From contig NZ_KQ948929.1 of assembly GCF_001514235.1 (NCBI RefSeq), positions 49,541 through 113,540 of the forward strand: a stretch of DNA of 64,000 nucleotides. Reading direction: 5' to 3'. Of this stretch, positions 53,540 to 61,533 are shown in pieces. Source of the stretch: Streptomyces caeruleatus (GTDB lineage: Bacteria; Actinomycetota; Actinomycetes; Streptomycetales; Streptomycetaceae). Below the pieces are notes generated by a model. That model did no database searches. It had not been told where the DNA came from and was given only the letters and a program-made list of their open reading frames with translations. Position 1 is the stretch's first letter. The number at the start of each line of letters is the position of its first letter. The position numbers were made by a program, and so were the translations under genes.

Positions 53540-54657
53540 CCGACCTGTCCCGCCGCCTGGCCGCCCTCACCCCCGAACAGCGCAGGCTCCTCGGGCGAAG
53601 GCTCCAGCACAGCACGGCCCGCGAACCCGCCGAGGCCGCGGCCGCCGGGGCTCCCGAGCGGCAGAGCCTCTACTTCTTCGCGAGCGCCGACGCCGTCTCC
53701 GCACCGGAGTACTACCGCTTCGTCCTCGACGCGGCACGTCAGGCCGACACCGCGGGACTGCACGCCGTCTGGCTGCCGGAGCGCCACTTCGTGGACTTCG
53801 GCGGGCACTCGCCCAACCCGGCTGTCCTCGCCGCGGCCGTCGCCGTGCAGACCGAACGGGTGCAGATCCGCGCAGGCAGCGTCGCCGCCCCCCTGCACCA
53901 CCCCGCGCGCATCGCCGAGGACTGGTCCGTCGTCGACAACCTCAGCGGCGGCCGGGCCGGTATCTCCTTCGCCAGCGGCTGGCATCCCGACGACTTCGTC
54001 CTCGCCCGCACCGACTACGCGCGGCGGCGCGAGACGACCCTGGGGATCATCGACCAGGTCCGGGCCCACTGGCGGGGCGAGAAAGTCAGCCACCCGACGA
54101 CCGCGGGCGGCACCGCCGCCGTCCGTACCGGCCCCGCGCCCGTACGACGCGACATGCCCGTCTGGCTCACCTCGGCGGGCAACTCCGCCACCTTCGTCTC
54201 GGCCGCCCGCGCCGGGCTCGGCGTGATGACCGCGCTGCTCGGCCAGACGATGCCGCAGCTGCGGGAGAACATCGCCCACTACCGCGAGGAGTGGCGCCGC
54301 GCCGGCCACCCGGGGGACGGCGACGTGGTGGTCATGGTGCACGCCTACGTCAGCGAACGCGCCGACCTGGAGGACTTCCTGCGGCCCGCGATGCACGGCT
54401 ACCTGAGGGCGTACCGGAGCCAGACCACCGCGCCCGGCGAGGACGAGACGCTGCTGCTGGAGAGCGCCTATCTCAACTACCTCGCCGGTCCCTCCCTGCT
54501 GGGACCGGCCGCCAAGGCGGCCGCCGTCCTCGGACAGCTGCGGGAGGCCGGCGCCGACGAGGTCGGCTTCCTGGTCGACTTCGGCCTGCCCACCGCCGAG
54601 GTGCTGGCCGCCCTGCCCGCCCTGTTCTCCTGTGTTCCCGCGGAGCGTGACCGATGA
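53536..54657 (+). CDS. Luciferase-like flavin monooxygenase (secondary-metabolism type)
   Basis: This 373-residue protein belongs to the LLM class of FMNH2-dependent monooxygenases, in the subgroup found inside or beside NRPS/PKS modules. Landmarks are LHAVWLPERHFVDFGG, RIAEDWSVVDNLSGGRAGISFASGW and PVWLTSAGN. A short N-terminal helix (LSRRLAALTPEQRRLLGRRL) resembles the docking-type helices at the start of stand-alone NRPS proteins; the next protein starts with a similar helix. In microginin synthetase a related domain is thought to hydroxylate the alpha carbon of a chain made by KS-AT; the same reaction on the malonyl-derived unit is a reasonable inference here. Its start and stop both overlap neighbours. 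Confidence 0.87.
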   Translation: MTDLSRRLAALTPEQRRLLGRRLQHSTAREPAEAAAAGAPERQSLYFFASADAVSAPEYYRFVLDAARQADTAGLHAVWLPERHFVDFGGHSPNPAVLAAAVAVQTERVQIRAGSVAAPLHHPARIAEDWSVVDNLSGGRAGISFASGWHPDDFVLARTDYARRRETTLGIIDQVRAHWRGEKVSHPTTAGGTAAVRTGPAPVRRDMPVWLTSAGNSATFVSAARAGLGVMTALLGQTMPQLRENIAHYREEWRRAGHPGDGDVVVMVHAYVSERADLEDFLRPAMHGYLRAYRSQTTAPGEDETLLLESAYLNYLAGPSLLGPAAKAAAVLGQLREAGADEVGFLVDFGLPTAEVLAALPALFSCVPAERDR

Positions 54658-56474
54658 CCGCAGCCGCCGACAAAGCCGCCCTCACTGCCCGGCTCGCGGG
54701 CCTGACCCCGCAGCAACGGGCCGCTCTGGCGGCACGGTTGTCCCGCAAGCGCCAGGGGCCGCCGCCACTCGTGCCGCGGACCGGGCCGCGTGAGACCGCG
54801 CCCCTGGGCATGGACCAGGAACGCCTGTGGATCCTCGACCAGCTCTACCCCGGCACCGTCACCTACACCCTCGGCTTCGGACTGCGCTTCGTCGGGGAGT
54901 TCCACCGCGACGCGTTCGACGAGGCCGTGTCCACCGTGGTGCGTCGGCACGAACTGCTGCGCAGCAGCGTCGAGGTGGAGGGTGCGCAGCCACGGCTGCG
55001 CCTGCACCCGGACCGCGGCGCGGACCTCACCTTCGCCGACCTGTCGGCAGGTCCGGCGGAGGAGAGGGAGCTGCGCCGCAGGGAGTTCGTACGGCAACAG
55101 GTGCGGCGCCCGTTCGACCTGTCCCGGGATCCGGTGCTGCGCATCGGCGTGGCCGACCTCGGCGGCGGCGACCACCAGATCGTCCAGACCATGCCGCACT
55201 CCTTCACCGACCAGTGGTCGTACGTGCGGCTCAACCGCGAACTGCTGGAGGCCTACCAGGCCCGGCTGGAGGGCCGGGAGCCCCAACTTCCGGATCTGCC
55301 CGTGCAGTTCGGCGACTACGCGCAGTGGCAGCGCGCGTACTTCGAGACCGAGTACGGCGAACGCCACCGCGCGTTCTGGCGCGAGTACCTCGCGGACGTA
55401 CCGGATGTGCCCCTGCTGCCGTACGACCACCCGGTCGCAACCGAGGACCGGCTCGGCCGTCAGCACAACTTCGTGCTGGACAAGGGCACCGCCGCCGCGT
55501 TCATCAGCCGCGCCAAGGCCGCCCGCAGCACTGTCGCCAACGCCATGGCGGCCGCGTACGCGGCCCTGCTGTACGAGGAGAGCGGCGAGCGCGACATCCT
55601 GATCGGGGTGCCCAGCGTGACCCGCGGCCAGGCCGCGGTGCAGGATCTGGTCGGCTTCCTGCTCACCAATGTGCCGCTGCGGATCCGGCTGCCCGAGAAC
55701 CCCACCCCGAACGACTTCCTGGCCGCGGCCCAGGCGGCGGGCGCGGCCGTCGCGGCCCACCACGAGACGCCGTTCGGCGAGATCGTCCGGGCCGCCGCCC
55801 CCGAGCGGACCGCACACGGCTATCCGCTGCTGCGCACCATGCTGGTCCACCTGGACCTGGCCGAGACGGTCTCCTACGAGGTGCCCGGCGCCACCGTCTA
55901 CGCCAACGCCGTGCCCGAGGGCATCTCCTCGATGGACGTGACCGTCGCATGGTGGCACCTCGGCGACCTGGTCTACGGCCGGTTCGAGTACCGCACCGCC
56001 CTGTTCGAACCGGAGACCGTCGACCGGCTCGCCCGGCGGCTGCTGCAACTGGTCGAACTCTTCGCCAGCTCCCCGGACACCCCGCTCGTGAGCCCCGCCG
56101 CCCGAGCCCGTGACACCGTCGCCGCCGCCTGGCGCGAGGCACTCGACCGGGACACCGCCGGACCGGACGACGGCTTCGCCGCGAGCGGAGGCACGCCGCT
56201 GCTGTCCGCACGGCTGGCCCGGCTGCTGCGCGGCGCGGGTTTCGACGCGGGCCCCCGGGACATCGCGCCCGGCACCACGCTCGCCGAACTGACCGCACGG
56301 CTCCTGGCTCGCGGGAATCCGCTGCGCCCGGGCACCCCGCCGGACACCGCCGTACCCGGTGCGGTCGGGGTCTCGGAGGATCACCTGGAGCGCCTCTTCG
56401 CCGACGCGAGCGGCGCGAGCGGCGCCCAGGTCCGCGACGTCCTGCCCCCCACCAGTCAGGAAGACACCCCATGA
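54654..56474 (+). CDS. NRPS C domain fused to an inactive T domain (C-T*)
   Basis: This 606-residue protein has an N-terminal helix (KAALTARLAGLTPQQRAALAA), a C domain (about 45-465) and a carrier-like domain (475-550), then a linker to the end. The condensation motif reads MPHSFTDQWS: the catalytic His and the Asp are kept while flanking positions differ. The carrier motif reads ASGGTPLL, so the phosphopantetheine Ser is Pro and the domain cannot be loaded. It may serve only as a docking or structural piece. Overlaps of 4 bases with both neighbours indicate tight coupling. The protein probably joins an amino acid from one carrier to the polyketide or Thr unit on another. Confidence 0.87.
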   Translation: MTAAADKAALTARLAGLTPQQRAALAARLSRKRQGPPPLVPRTGPRETAPLGMDQERLWILDQLYPGTVTYTLGFGLRFVGEFHRDAFDEAVSTVVRRHELLRSSVEVEGAQPRLRLHPDRGADLTFADLSAGPAEERELRRREFVRQQVRRPFDLSRDPVLRIGVADLGGGDHQIVQTMPHSFTDQWSYVRLNRELLEAYQARLEGREPQLPDLPVQFGDYAQWQRAYFETEYGERHRAFWREYLADVPDVPLLPYDHPVATEDRLGRQHNFVLDKGTAAAFISRAKAARSTVANAMAAAYAALLYEESGERDILIGVPSVTRGQAAVQDLVGFLLTNVPLRIRLPENPTPNDFLAAAQAAGAAVAAHHETPFGEIVRAAAPERTAHGYPLLRTMLVHLDLAETVSYEVPGATVYANAVPEGISSMDVTVAWWHLGDLVYGRFEYRTALFEPETVDRLARRLLQLVELFASSPDTPLVSPAARARDTVAAAWREALDRDTAGPDDGFAASGGTPLLSARLARLLRGAGFDAGPRDIAPGTTLAELTARLLARGNPLRPGTPPDTAVPGAVGVSEDHLERLFADASGASGAQVRDVLPPTSQEDTP

Positions 56475-57766
56475 CCACTGCCGCGGAACCCGAGCGAGTG
56501 GCGCCACACCGTCGGCCGCTGTTCATCCTGCTCCTGGCGCACTACCTGTCGTCGTTCGGCAACGCCATCACGGTGATCACCGTCCCGCTGTACGTCCTGC
56601 ACACCACCGGCAGCTCGGTCTCCACCGGACTGGCCGGCTTCGCCAACACCCTTCCGCTGATCTTCGCGGGAGCCGTCGGCGGGGTCTGGATCGACCGCGT
56701 CGGCGGCAAGCGGATGAGCGTGCTGAGCGATGTCGTCGCGGGCGTCTCCATCGGACTGGTCCCACTCCTCGACGATACGGTGGGACTGCCGCTGCCCGTC
56801 CTGATGGGACTGCTCTTCGGCCGCAGCCTGGGCTCCACGCCGACCGGCGCCGCACGGCAGAGCCTGATCAAGCCGCTGGCGGAGCGGGGCGGGATCCGGC
56901 TGGCGAGCGCCAACTCCTGGATGCAGGGGGCTCCCAGGCTCGGCCTGCTGGTCGGCGCTCCGCTGGCCGGCCTGCTGATCGCCGTGTCCGGACCAGTGAC
57001 CGGCATGTACATCGACTCCGCGTCCTTCCTGCTCTCCGCCCTGCTGGTCGCGGTCGGGGTGCCCCACAGCTCCTCCCCCGCCTCCGCCGCGCAGCGCGGG
57101 GAGGGATTCCTGCGGCAGCTCACCGAGGGCGCCAAAGTGGTCCGCGGCATCCCTGTGGTCGGCGCCATGACGGCGTTCGTCTTCGTCACCAACTTCCTCG
57201 ACGACGCCTTCACCCCGGTCATCCTGCCGGTCTACTCGGACCAGGTGCTCGGCAGCGGCCAGTACCTGGGCTGGCTGGTGGCCGCCTCCGGTTGCGGCGC
57301 AGTCGTCGGCACGTTCGGCTACAGCCCCGCCAGCGCCCGCTGGCTCACCAGCAACCGCTGGACCCTGCTCGGCTGTTTCCTGGTCATCGGCGCCCTGCGC
57401 CTGAGCCTCACGGGCATGCCGGGCGCGGTGCTGAGCATCGTGATCTCCTTCCTGCTCGGCCTCGCGGCCGGACCGCTCAACCCGGCGCTGTCCACGGTGA
57501 TGATGGAGAAGGTCCCAGCGGCGGTCTTCGGCCGGGTCTTCGCCCTCACCTCCGCCGTCGGGATGAGCGCCGCCCCGATCGGCATCCTCGTGGCCGGCTG
57601 GTCGATCCACGGCATCGGGCTGCGTGGAACCCTCCTGTGCTTCGGCGCCACGTACATCGTCCTGGTGCTCGTCTCGCTGCGCAGTCGCGCGCTGCGCGAC
57701 ATGGACACCCCGCCGGCGCCGGCCGAGGATTCCTCGGACACCGACAAGGAGATGGCCCGTGAGTGA
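56471..57766 (+). CDS. MFS transporter, probable product exporter
   Basis: This 431-residue inner-membrane protein has about 12 hydrophobic segments with a central cytoplasmic loop (residues 195-215). The MFS loop 2-3 pattern appears as GVWIDRVGGKRMSVLSD. YLSSFGNAITVITVPLYVL in the first helix and VFGRVFALTSAVGMSAAPIG are typical of the macrolide-efflux-like DHA3 branch. Its place in the middle of the biosynthetic operon suggests export of the product and self-protection. The start overlaps the C-T* stop (ATGA), and the stop overlaps the next GTG by 8 bases. Confidence 0.9.
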   Translation: MTTAAEPERVAPHRRPLFILLLAHYLSSFGNAITVITVPLYVLHTTGSSVSTGLAGFANTLPLIFAGAVGGVWIDRVGGKRMSVLSDVVAGVSIGLVPLLDDTVGLPLPVLMGLLFGRSLGSTPTGAARQSLIKPLAERGGIRLASANSWMQGAPRLGLLVGAPLAGLLIAVSGPVTGMYIDSASFLLSALLVAVGVPHSSSPASAAQRGEGFLRQLTEGAKVVRGIPVVGAMTAFVFVTNFLDDAFTPVILPVYSDQVLGSGQYLGWLVAASGCGAVVGTFGYSPASARWLTSNRWTLLGCFLVIGALRLSLTGMPGAVLSIVISFLLGLAAGPLNPALSTVMMEKVPAAVFGRVFALTSAVGMSAAPIGILVAGWSIHGIGLRGTLLCFGATYIVLVLVSLRSRALRDMDTPPAPAEDSSDTDKEMARE

Positions 57767-59057
57767 CGACGCGCCGGTCCGCGTGCAGCGGGCCTCCGCG
57801 CTGGAACGGCAGTTCTGGGTCGGCGAGCAGATCGCGCCGTCGACCCGGGCCAACCGGGCCCTCGCCCGGATCCGCGCCGACGGTCCGGTCGAGCACGGTG
57901 CGCTCGGGGCGGCGCTGAACGCGGTCGCCGCCCGCCACGAGGCGCTGCGCACCGCCTTCGTCGTCGAGCGGGGGGAGTTGGTGCGCAAGGTGCTCCCGCC
58001 CCGGGACGTCCCGCCCCCGCTGTACCTCCCCGCGGGAACCGGCAGCCACGACGCGACCGCCGCCCTACTGGCGGACGACTCCCTGGACCTCGCCGCGGGA
58101 CGCCTGTTCCGGGCCGCCGTGGCACCGGACGACGCAGGGGCCACGGTCTACCTGGCGGTGCATCACATCGCCTTCGACGGGATGTCCCAGGAGATCTTCG
58201 CCGCCGACCTGGCCCGCGCCTACGCCCTGGCCGTCACGGGCGAGGACCCCGTGCTGCCCGTCCGCGAACGGGCAGAGCCCGCCACCCTGCCTCCCGCCCG
58301 GCGCGCCGAACTCGCCACCCACTGGCGGACCGTGCTCGACGGCGCGGCCGACCTGCCCCTCCCGGGTGCCGCCGTCGGCCCCGGCCCCAGCCAGCGGCAG
58401 CTGGCCCAGGCCGAACTGGCTGAGGACAGCCTCGAGTTACCGGCCGCCACCTGGCGGGCGGTGCGCACCCGCGCCCGGCACAGCAGCTGCTCGCCGTACG
58501 CGGTGCTGCTGGCGGCCCTCGGCCGGGCACTGGCCGAACTCACCGGCGGCGCCGGCTTCTGCGTCGGAACGCCGGTGGCCGCACGTACGCCCGGCCAGAG
58601 CGACGAGATCGGCTATCTGACGAACACCCTGCCGGTGCGCATGCCCGAACTGTCCGGGCCCGGAGTCGTCGAACGGGTCTGGGGGTCCCTGCGCGAGAGC
58701 GTCATCGGTTCCGCGCTGTCGTGCGACGAGATCATCCGTGCCGCCCGGACGACGCCCGGCCGGCGGATGCCCGTCTACCAGGCACTGTTCGCCTTCGAGA
58801 ACTGGGAGCGGGCGGAACACACCGCGGGCCCGGTTCGGATCCGCGCCCTCCCCGTCCCACCCGTCGGCGGGCACGCGGAGATCCAGCTCCAGGTGACCGA
58901 GCTGTCCACCGGCACCCTGCACTGCGTCGCCCAGGCCCCGCTCAGCAGCCCTTGGCAGGGCCACTCGGCCGCCCTGCTGCGCGCCTTCGACGCCCAGCTC
59001 GGCCTCCTGTGCGCCGACGCAGCCACCCCACCCCTCGGCCAGGAGAACACGGTATGA
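57759..59057 (+). CDS. Free-standing NRPS condensation domain
   Basis: This 432-residue stand-alone C domain has RASALERQFWVGEQI at the N-terminus, HHIAFDG (intact) near residue 134, and IGYLTNTLPVRM with FCVGTPVAAR in the C-lobe. It would act in trans between carriers; candidates are the free PCP, the Cys-loaded T or the polyketide T. The start is a GTG inside the MFS gene and the stop overlaps the thioesterase ATG. Codon 227 is TTA, which places it under bldA control together with three other cluster genes. Confidence 0.87.
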   Translation: MSDDAPVRVQRASALERQFWVGEQIAPSTRANRALARIRADGPVEHGALGAALNAVAARHEALRTAFVVERGELVRKVLPPRDVPPPLYLPAGTGSHDATAALLADDSLDLAAGRLFRAAVAPDDAGATVYLAVHHIAFDGMSQEIFAADLARAYALAVTGEDPVLPVRERAEPATLPPARRAELATHWRTVLDGAADLPLPGAAVGPGPSQRQLAQAELAEDSLELPAATWRAVRTRARHSSCSPYAVLLAALGRALAELTGGAGFCVGTPVAARTPGQSDEIGYLTNTLPVRMPELSGPGVVERVWGSLRESVIGSALSCDEIIRAARTTPGRRMPVYQALFAFENWERAEHTAGPVRIRALPVPPVGGHAEIQLQVTELSTGTLHCVAQAPLSSPWQGHSAALLRAFDAQLGLLCADAATPPLGQENTV

Positions 59058-59743
59058 CCACCTCAGTGATGTGCCTGCCCTACGCGGGAGCGGGCGCGGG
59101 CGTCTACCGCCCCTGGCAGCTTCAGGAGTCCTCCGCACTGCGTGCCGTACCCATCCAGGTCCCCGGCCGGGAGCGGGAGTTCGGCAAGCCGTTCTACCGC
59201 GACTTCCCCGAGGCCGCCGCCGGAACCGCACAGCGCATCCGGGAAGCCGCCGCGGACGGACAGCCGTTCATCGTCTTCGGGCACAGCTTCGGCGCGCTGC
59301 TCGCCTACGAGGCGGTCCGGCACCTGGCCGACACCGGCGGCCCGCTGCCCCGGCACCTGGTGGTCAGCGGCTCCGTCAGCCCCTCGCACCGGCAGGCCGA
59401 ACGGCTCGACGGTGGCGACGAGGAGGTCATGGCGCGGGCCAGGGCCATCGCGGGCCGGGACATACCGGAGTACGCCGACCCCCGGCTGCGGGACTTCCTG
59501 CTGCCGGTCATGAGGGCGGACGTGAACCTGCTGGCCGATTACACGCCGCCCGCCCGCGACCCGCTGCCCGTCCCGATCACCGCGATCCGCGGCGACCAGG
59601 ACCACTTGGTGCCCGAGGAGGAGTGGCTGGACTGGGAGGCCTTCACCTCCGCCGGCTTCGACACCGTCGAGTTCGCCGGGGGCCACATGTACGTGACGGA
59701 GTGGTGGCCGGAGGTGTGGAAGACGCTGGAGCAACTGGTGTGA
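59054..59743 (+). CDS. Type II thioesterase
   Basis: This 229-residue alpha/beta-hydrolase starts with MCLPYAGAGAGVYRPWQ. Its nucleophile Ser lies in VFGHSFGALLAYEAV (about residue 77), the Asp in RGDQDHLV, and the His in FAGGHMYVTEWWPEVW. Type II thioesterases clear mis-primed or stalled acyl groups from carrier proteins, which matters in an assembly line with several free carriers. The 4-base overlap with the C-domain gene shows it is part of the same operon. Confidence 0.92.
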   Translation: MTTSVMCLPYAGAGAGVYRPWQLQESSALRAVPIQVPGREREFGKPFYRDFPEAAAGTAQRIREAAADGQPFIVFGHSFGALLAYEAVRHLADTGGPLPRHLVVSGSVSPSHRQAERLDGGDEEVMARARAIAGRDIPEYADPRLRDFLLPVMRADVNLLADYTPPARDPLPVPITAIRGDQDHLVPEEEWLDWEAFTSAGFDTVEFAGGHMYVTEWWPEVWKTLEQLV

Positions 59744-59912
59744 GCTCCCCGAAAGCGACCTGCGCGCACACCCGTTGCCCGAGGCCTGCCGACTCCCGGT
59801 GACCGAGCCAACGCCCCTGCTTGAGTCACGAGTTCGCCCCGCATCCCCGCTGCCACTGCCCTCCGTCCCTCGCCGTACCGGCCCGGAAGCCGCGAAGAAC
59901 AGGACGTGTCCG

Positions 59913-61508
59913 ATGGAACCCGCCACTCTCGTCGACCTTTTCGCCGCCAGCGCCGAACGCCACCCCGAGCGCATCGCGCTGGATGTGCGGGACACCGCGC
60001 TCACCTACCGGCAACTGGACACCGCGGCAGCCCGGATGGCCGCCGTCGTGGTCCGGCGGCTGCCGGACCGCCCGGCCAGGATCGGACTGCTCGCGGCCCG
60101 CAGCCTCACCACCTACGCCGGCTATCTGGCCGCGCTCCGCCTCGGCGCGGCCGTCGTCCCGCTCAACCCGTCCTTCCCGGCCGGCCGGCTCCGCGCCATC
60201 GCGGACATGACGGATCTGGACCTGATCGTGGTCGACGAGCACGCCACGGCACGGGCCGGTGAACTGGCCGCTGCGCAGAGCGCGGACGGGACGGACGGCC
60301 GGAAGCTGCCTCCCCTGGTCACCTTCACCGACGCCGAGGCGGCCGGCGCGGTAGCGGAGGACGTGCAACCGGCTCCCGTCGTGCGGGTGTCGCCGCAGGA
60401 CGTCGCGTACATCCTCTACACCTCCGGTTCCACGGGTCGGCCCCGAGGTGTGCCGATCCGGCATGCGCGGGTGGTGCCGACGCTGCGCTGGCTGGTCGAC
60501 TACAACGCCTTCACACCCGAGTCCCGGGTCTCGCAGAACGTGGAGATCTCCTTCGACGTCGCGGTCTTCGAACTCTTCGCCGCCTGGGCGAGCGGCGGCG
60601 CCCTGGTGGTGCCCCGGCCCAACGACGTCGTACGGCCGGCGCCGTACGTGAACGCCAAGCGGGTCACGCACTGGTTCTGCGTTCCGTCGGTGGGCGGCAT
60701 CGCCGCCCGCACCGGAGGGCTGGCACCGGACTCGATGCCGTCGCTGAAGGTCGTCTTGTTCGGTGGCGAGCGGTTGCTCGCCGAACAGGCCGAGCAGTGG
60801 GCCGCGGCGGCGCCGGGGGCACGGTTGTGGAACCTGTACGGGCCGACCGAGGTCGCGATCGTCTGCTCGGGGCAGGACCTCGGCGGGAAGGGGTCGCTGC
60901 TCGCCGCTGGCACCAACGGGACCCTGCCGATCGGCGAGGTGCCGCCGCACCTGGAGCATGTGGTCCTCGACGACGAGGGCGAGCCCGCCGAGACGGGCGA
61001 GCTGTGCGTCCGGGGCGTCCAGCGCTTCGACGGCTACCTCGACCCCGCCGACGACGTGGGCCGTTTCGTGGACTGGAGCCCGGGGCGGGCGGCGGTGGTC
61101 CACGACGGCACGGCGCCGCTGACCCAGGACCTCTGGTACCGCACCGGCGACCGGGTCCGCCGGGAGAACGGCGCCCTGGTCCACCTGGGCCGCCTCGACC
61201 ACCAGGTCAAACTGCGCGGCCACCGCATCGAGCTGGGCGAGGTCGACGCGGCCCTGGCCCGGCACCCGGCCGTGCGCGACGCGGTCGCGGTGGTGCAGGA
61301 GCACGAGAGCGATGCCGAGTTGGTCGCCTATTACACGGGCGAGGCGGTCTCGCAGAGCGATCTCACCGCGTTCCTGCGCGCCCGGCTGCCCGTCTACATG
61401 ATTCCGAGGCGGTTCACGCATCTACAGAAGCTGCCGCTCAACGCCAACGGCAAGGTGGACCGCACCGCTTTCGCGGCCGGACCGCACTCGGCGGCACAGG
61501 CCGGCTGA
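59913..61508 (+). CDS. Free-standing NRPS adenylation domain
   Basis: This 531-residue enzyme activates an amino or other carboxylic acid as its AMP ester and should load a carrier in trans, most simply the free PCP of this operon. Motifs are LYTSGSTGRPRGVPI (A3, near 170), FDVAVFELF (A4), YGPTEVAIV (A5), YRTGDRV (A7), LGRLDHQVKLRGHRIE (A8) and LNANGKVDR (A10). My code D-V-F-F-L-G-L-I-V-(K) is hydrophobic and closest to branched-chain codes such as those for Ile; confidence is low. No carrier domain is attached. A 169-base gap without clear signals separates it from the thioesterase. leuA follows after 25 bases. Confidence 0.87.
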   Translation: MEPATLVDLFAASAERHPERIALDVRDTALTYRQLDTAAARMAAVVVRRLPDRPARIGLLAARSLTTYAGYLAALRLGAAVVPLNPSFPAGRLRAIADMTDLDLIVVDEHATARAGELAAAQSADGTDGRKLPPLVTFTDAEAAGAVAEDVQPAPVVRVSPQDVAYILYTSGSTGRPRGVPIRHARVVPTLRWLVDYNAFTPESRVSQNVEISFDVAVFELFAAWASGGALVVPRPNDVVRPAPYVNAKRVTHWFCVPSVGGIAARTGGLAPDSMPSLKVVLFGGERLLAEQAEQWAAAAPGARLWNLYGPTEVAIVCSGQDLGGKGSLLAAGTNGTLPIGEVPPHLEHVVLDDEGEPAETGELCVRGVQRFDGYLDPADDVGRFVDWSPGRAAVVHDGTAPLTQDLWYRTGDRVRRENGALVHLGRLDHQVKLRGHRIELGEVDAALARHPAVRDAVAVVQEHESDAELVAYYTGEAVSQSDLTAFLRARLPVYMIPRRFTHLQKLPLNANGKVDRTAFAAGPHSAAQAG

Positions 61509-61533
61509 GACCTGGATTCCAGGGAGACATGAC

